Positions 59,085 through 64,000 of a stretch of 64,000 nt of DNA are shown here, piece after piece; position 1 is the first letter of the stretch; each line of letters opens with the position of its first letter. The position numbers were made by a program, and so were the translations under genes. This stretch comes from Megalopta genalis (Eukaryota; Arthropoda; Insecta; Hymenoptera; Halictidae), in contig NC_135016.1 of assembly GCF_051020955.1 (NCBI RefSeq), forward strand, positions 16,040,501 to 16,104,500, read 5' to 3'. The notes beneath the pieces are model-generated. The model searched no databases and had not been told where the DNA came from. It was given only the letters and a program-made list of their open reading frames with translations.

Positions 59085-61618
59085 ATCTGCGATATTATTA
59101 TGTTATTATTAATACACAGGAATGATAGACGCGAAGTAGATAAAACAATACTTTACTAGAAAAGTAGTCACATTTGGCTTCCGTTACTCTTTCAAAGGGA
59201 ACTAACAACATTTCTATTCCGATTTTATCGATTGTCTAATTAAATTATACAATAGTTCGATAAACGAATTTTACTTTTAACTTATACAATGTGCGTTTTA
59301 CTGTTTAATAATAGCAAAATCTCGAAGTGTCACAAACTTTTTTGGTTACCTGATATATATTTCTTGTAGGAGATTTTATTGTATTCCTCATCATAAGGTT
59401 CTTTAATATTTTTAAAATTCGATATGAGCATCGAACTGAAGACGGTATACAATTTCATAAATTGTATAACATCGTTTCAACAGAAAAAAGAACACAATGG
59501 AAACTCGACTGGAGAAATTGAGAATGTATGATATTAGGTGGATCAGGCAACCGTTTCATCTTCATTAATAACAAATTTACCATTATTTGCAATGATTCAT
59601 TGTCATGAGAGTCGTCAGAATGATGAATGTGTTCATTACAATCTGTTGCCGCGAGCAGAAATGTGAATTTTGGTTTTACTGGTTTTAATTCACATTTGCA
59701 AAATAAAAGAGCAATTGTTCTGACTAGTTCCCCTGTCTTCAAAATATTTATATTGTCCCTTTCGATACATGTGCTCTTTTCAAAAGATCTCTCGCCTACG
59801 TTTGATCTTTTTAATCTTAATCTCTAACTGGTACAAAAAGTACAAACATATGTGTGAATCTACTTCTAGATAAAAGCATTATTGATATTTTATTAGCTAA
59901 TGCAATAATAAAATAGAAACACAATGTTAGGGCAACTCGTGACCTATCAAGTTGGTCAAAATGACCGGCTACAGACTTCTTGTTTTAACGTTGTTAAACT
60001 GGTAACGATTTTTTCACAGGACGTGATTGAATAAATTTCTTAATCCTAGCACGGATTACAATAAAAACTGGGAAAAGTCTAAATAGATTCGATATTGCCA
60101 TCGCTATAAATTAGCACGGAGTTTAGAACTCAGAAAGTTCAATGTTAAATCTATATACTTTTCAAGTAGTGGGTATAATTCATCATAGATTCTTACGATT
60201 GATAATCATAGTTTTTATTGGTCAATGTATAAAAATGAATCATCACCTTTCATATTCGATATTATAGCTGACTGAATTAAAGCAATACACATCAGTAAAT
60301 CTTCTGGCCATTTAATCTTCGAATATCTGCGTCTCGATGATCAATAACATATTTTTAAACACTCGACAGTTCACTGACGTAGAAGCGATGAATATTAAAT
60401 AATTACTGCCGAGAGACAAACCTCGGTAGGAATACCTATTATATACGTATATATCTTTCGTTGAATCAATCTCGCGATCTGAATTTTTCATCCGACGAAT
60501 GCAATTCGATCTTTATTAATTGAACGTTATAAGTAATCAAAAATATTATTATTATTATTTACGCTTCAAAAATTTGATGTGTGTTGCGGTTATATAATAA
60601 TTTGATTAACATTGCAAGGTCTTAATTGCTTCATCAGTAGCCGGATTTGTACTATTCGCTCTTTGGAAGAAATATTTCACTGATGTCCGTTTTGATACAT
60701 TTTTTTATTTGGTTTATAGTTCTACAAAATTAGAATGTGGAATGTTAGAACGGTAAACCATATTGTTTTTTGCTTGGATATGGTTAAAACGCTAATTATT
60801 CTTTTTTAATATGAAAATGAGGACAATGTTTCATGTTAATCAATTTTTTCTAAATATAATATGTGTGAAAGATTATTTATTGAATACTCGTTCTTAAATT
60901 CATGTATTTTATTTCTATCTTATATTATGTCGCTAACATTGTGTACATGTGTGCGAGACCCAAAAATGTGAAGGGTATGCAGATTATTCATAATTTCACT
61001 GATGAGAGTCTGTAGGAGTAATTTACAATTCTGCTAATTAATCCGCTGGTAATTTAATGTTAGACACTTATTGTCACGAAATGAAACGTTAATCACAGAA
61101 ATTCAGTTTCAAACTTCGAGACTAGAACATTCTATTTGAGATTCGTAGTTCTATACAGATCGCAAATCTATGTATATTCATCTATTATACCAAGATATTC
61201 TCGCAAGACTGGTATTGTAAATAGCCTTGTTTGATCAGTCATCTCGTAACGAGAGAATTTCATTCCGAATCCGATGGTGGTTTTACTTAATGACTTTTGT
61301 CGTTAATACACACCGAGTAAAATCGAATAACTTAATTTTAAATATAGAAGGCATATTGTTAAATCTTCTTTCTTCAGATGGATAAATTTTTCCTATCAAT
61401 AATAGTCGCTAACCCCTTGTCATACTTTGACGTGTTGATTTTTTGACTTGACTTTCTGTTTTCCTTCTTAAAAAGTATTAGAGAAAAAAAACTTCTAGGA
61501 TAGATGTGTCAATTACTGTGCCCCCCCCCTCCCCGCGTGATTACTATGCACTTACAATAATTTTACTTATATTTAAAAACAACATTATTAAATTAAAGAA
61601 ATTGAGTTTTTTCAATAA
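59085..61618. other. AT-rich non-coding DNA
   Basis: No coding signal. A C8/C4 run (TGCCCCCCCCCTCCCC) lies at about 61520. A TAACCCCTTGTCAT motif at 61410 again recalls TTAA-type element ends. Confidence 0.35.
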
Positions 61619-61930
61619 AATTTGATCTGTAATTTTTATAACCGAACCAGAACATTAACTTTTCAATAACTACAAAATGAGAAACTATTTTTTTGATTTC
61701 TGATAATAGTTTGATGTGTTCTTGCCTTGATCTTATTAAAAGAAAACTTAAGAAACATGTTAAAAATAAAGATGAAAAATATACAAAAACGATGCTTTTC
61801 AAAAGATAGAATAAATTATTTCATAAAACTCATCTAAATTATGGAAAAACAATATTATAATTAACTTCGTAGATTGACTTTTTCATTTAAAGTAATTCAG
61901 TAACTGAAACAAATTTACTTCTTGTTCCTA
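61619..61930 (+). repeat. Dispersed repeat, family U (copy U2)
   Basis: Counterpart of U1 at 33684 in the same orientation. About 300 bases are alignable by eye with many substitutions. Confidence 0.6.
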
Positions 61931-62062
61931 TTTTACTGTGCACTGTAACTGAAGAGTGAGTTTTCATGTCTTTTGCGATGCGTGTATTGATTACCGAGCC
62001 TTCTCATAGCACACCACGTGTTACATCTAACCTTACTCTCTTTACTCCTGAAATAATGTGTG

Positions 62063-62193
62063 TATAGTCCGCACACGACAAGAAGGCACCCTCTATGTTC
62101 ACATTACACCTCTTACTAGCTGCGGCAATGGGACAGCTACTAAGAGGAAGATTATGTAAACACATTGGTGCGTTCTTGTCGCATTAGGGCTAT
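62063..62193. mobile_element. Palindromic hairpin MITE, family A, short form (copy A5)
   Basis: TATAGTCCGCACACGACAAG to the inverse ending GTCGCATTAGGGCTATA, flanked by TA. More diverged than A2. Confidence 0.7.
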
Positions 62194-62541
62194 ACTTATG
62201 CTACCCGCGATTTTCTTTCCTTTTTTGAATAATATCGTAAATATTGAAACATATATAATAAATTTAGGCTAAATTATTTAATATGGAATATTTCTTGTTC
62301 TTACATATTTATAATTGCGTTAATTACCTAAAACTGATTACAGTAATTGAAGCGCAGCAATTAGATCAGTGAACAGAAATTGACAGGCAGTAACTAGATT
62401 AGTGCACAGAAATTGACACACAGTAATTAGAAAAGGCTCAGTGTAATTGATACATAGTAATTAACTTTTCATACTTTTAAGAGCGCAGTAATTCCGACGA
62501 AAACTATTTTGTATATTTCGTTGAATATTTCGTATTCTTTA

Positions 62542-63111
62542 TACAGGGTCTCCCACTATCTGTGGTACAATCAAATTGGGGGGTGGAGGATGATTCTACA
62601 CGGGTAAACAAATAAAAAATAAGGTCATTCCAAGCAATAGGAACATTAAAAAGAAGCATTTTAGTTATAGTTTAATAGACTGGTCCCTTTATCATCTAAA
62701 AAGAATTCAAGTCGTTTAGTCCAGTTCTAAAAAAGTTATTCAGTTTTAAGGGACGCTCGAATACTTTCATTACCGACAGTATCTATGATTTAGAATAGTT
62801 TAGATGGATGAATCTCGATAGAAGTCATATGTCACTTATAAATCATACTAATATAAGTAATGTACTGTGTTACACACATTTCTGTCTATGGATTTAGAGC
62901 GAGTTTGAATGAAAATAATACATGTAATTTAGTTACAAACTTACTTTATTAATGCAAAAATCGTTAGAATTATATTAATATTCAAAGTCGATTTTCGCGA
63001 CAACGAGAACTTCGACTGAACTGAAACAATTTTATTCTTTATTTACGATTTACTTTTTCATGTACAATCATCCCTTTTTCGGTTGTACCATCGATGCTGG
63101 AACACCCTGTA
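62542..63111. mobile_element. TIR element, family P, interrupted by family D fragment (copy P3)
   Basis: The left end TACAGGGTCTCCCACTATCT, TGTGGTACAA, GATTCTACACG and the right end AATCATCCCTTTTTCGGTTG, TACCATCGATGCTGG, AACACCCTGTA form the family P termini. Between them, 62640-62781 is a D-family right arm, which explains why this copy is about twice the length of P1. Confidence 0.65.
62640..62781. mobile_element. Family D right arm nested in element P3
   Basis: TTAATAGACTGGTCCCTTTA, TCATCTAAAAAGAATTCAAG, TCGTTTAGTCCAGTTCTAAA, AAAGTTATTCAGTTTTAAGG and the end GACAGTA match the right arm of D3. Only the right half is present. Confidence 0.6.
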
Positions 63112-63894
63112 TATTTCAATTATGAACAAATTCGTACTTACATAAAAAATATCAACATATAATTTTGATGTTTTAAGAGGTGCGATAGTGATAAAAAGAA
63201 ACTATTTAATTTCTCAGAAACTTCGTATATCACTTTAATGGACACAGTAATTGATACAATTACTTTATTCATTGTAATTGCGAAGAAAATGATACGGCAA
63301 GAGGTTAACATGTAGCTTCGAAGAATTAATGCCCGCTCTTCAAACCTGATTCTCATGGATGTAATATTTGATGTTCGAACTTGCCCAGTAATGCATCAAT
63401 CATCCTAACAATCACAGCCCTTCCAGGAGCCAGCTCGAAGCTAAAGATCGTATGAAGTCGTCCCCTTCGGCACCATCAATCTTACAATACTGTCATCAAC
63501 AGTTTAAACAACTCACACTACGACAAACAATTATGTTGTCGCACAATTTGGCGTGTGATCAATTGATCAATATCCTACTCGCTTCAATACCATAATTGTA
63601 CACGACACAGATATAGCCACAAAAGTGTCTAGAACTGTATGCATTTGCTATGTTTCGCATACTAAATAGTCTTTCAAAAAACTAAACAAATATTTTGTGG
63701 ATGTTGTTTAACTTATTAGCTTAGAATTAAATCAACGTTAATTTATACATTTTCGTGCATTTCAATATTATCTATGACAGCTGTTACATGGGTTTTTATT
63801 AGTTCTTCTAGTCAATTTGTTAATATTTCGAATGACGAACATATGAACACGTCGTCATCGTATCGAAAACTAGAATCTTTTCAATGATCTAATG
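63112..63894. other. AT-rich non-coding DNA
   Basis: No gene or repeat recognised. Confidence 0.3.
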
Positions 63895-64000
63895 TACAGT
63901 CCTCACGCGACAAGAAGGCACCTTTATGTTTATATTCCTCCTCTTGCTAGCTGCGGCAGATGGGGAGTTAGTGGGGGAATGTAAACACAAAGGTACCTTC
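63895..64000. mobile_element. Palindromic hairpin MITE, family A, cut by window end (copy A6)
   Basis: TACAGTCCTCACGCGACAAG, AAGGCACCTTTATGTTTATA and the inverse GGGAATGTAAACACAAAGGT. The last about 20 bases lie beyond the window. Confidence 0.7.

Overview
This window is nuclear DNA of an insect, most likely a holometabolous one and possibly a hymenopteran. Coding sequence is split by GT-AG introns, the background is AT-rich, and short inverted-repeat transposons (MITEs) are dense. The order is inferred from general character, not shown by a diagnostic sequence.

The only gene I can name with confidence is one large internal exon of Shaw, the Kv3-type voltage-gated potassium channel, at 6425-7463 on the + strand. 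It encodes S1 to S6, the pore and the proximal C-terminal tail. The cytoplasmic T1 domain is absent, so the 5' exons must lie outside the window to the left. The exon ends at a strong splice donor, so at least one more 3' exon is expected downstream, but I could not recognise it. The exon sits between two palindromic MITEs, one ending about 155 bases upstream and the other starting about 110 bases downstream.

The other 62 kb contains no further recognisable protein gene. From left to right: 1-6.4 kb is AT-rich with a 210-base tandem duplication, a C-family palindrome, a V-family palindrome and several TIR elements. 6.4-7.5 kb is the Shaw exon. 7.5-24.4 kb is repeat-dominated, with I, P, H, F, C, D, S, A and B family elements. 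24.4-27.2 kb is a GC-richer island with a long CT microsatellite. 27.2-38 kb holds dispersed and inverted repeats, including a hAT-like element. 38.2-39.8 kb is a second GC-richer island with a GA microsatellite and a decayed tandem array. 39.8-48.4 kb has piggyBac-like, pogo-like and hAT-like elements and a cluster of TATCGATA sites. 48.4-64 kb has a large hairpin element, a CA/CT-rich tract, a CpG-rich island near 55.9 kb, and a TIR element carrying a decayed Tc1-type transposase end.

The repeats fall into at least a dozen families, given single-letter labels A to W in the feature list. Most are non-autonomous DNA transposons recognised by terminal inverted repeats, by palindromic structure, and in a few cases by plausible target-site duplications (8 bp for hAT-like, TTAA for piggyBac-like, TA for Tc1/mariner/pogo-like). 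Two weak protein-like signals are also recorded: a short ORF with a signal-peptide-like start (23250-23426) and a faintly histone H2A-like ORF (53959-54162). All repeat boundaries were found by eye and should be read as accurate to within roughly 10-20 bases.
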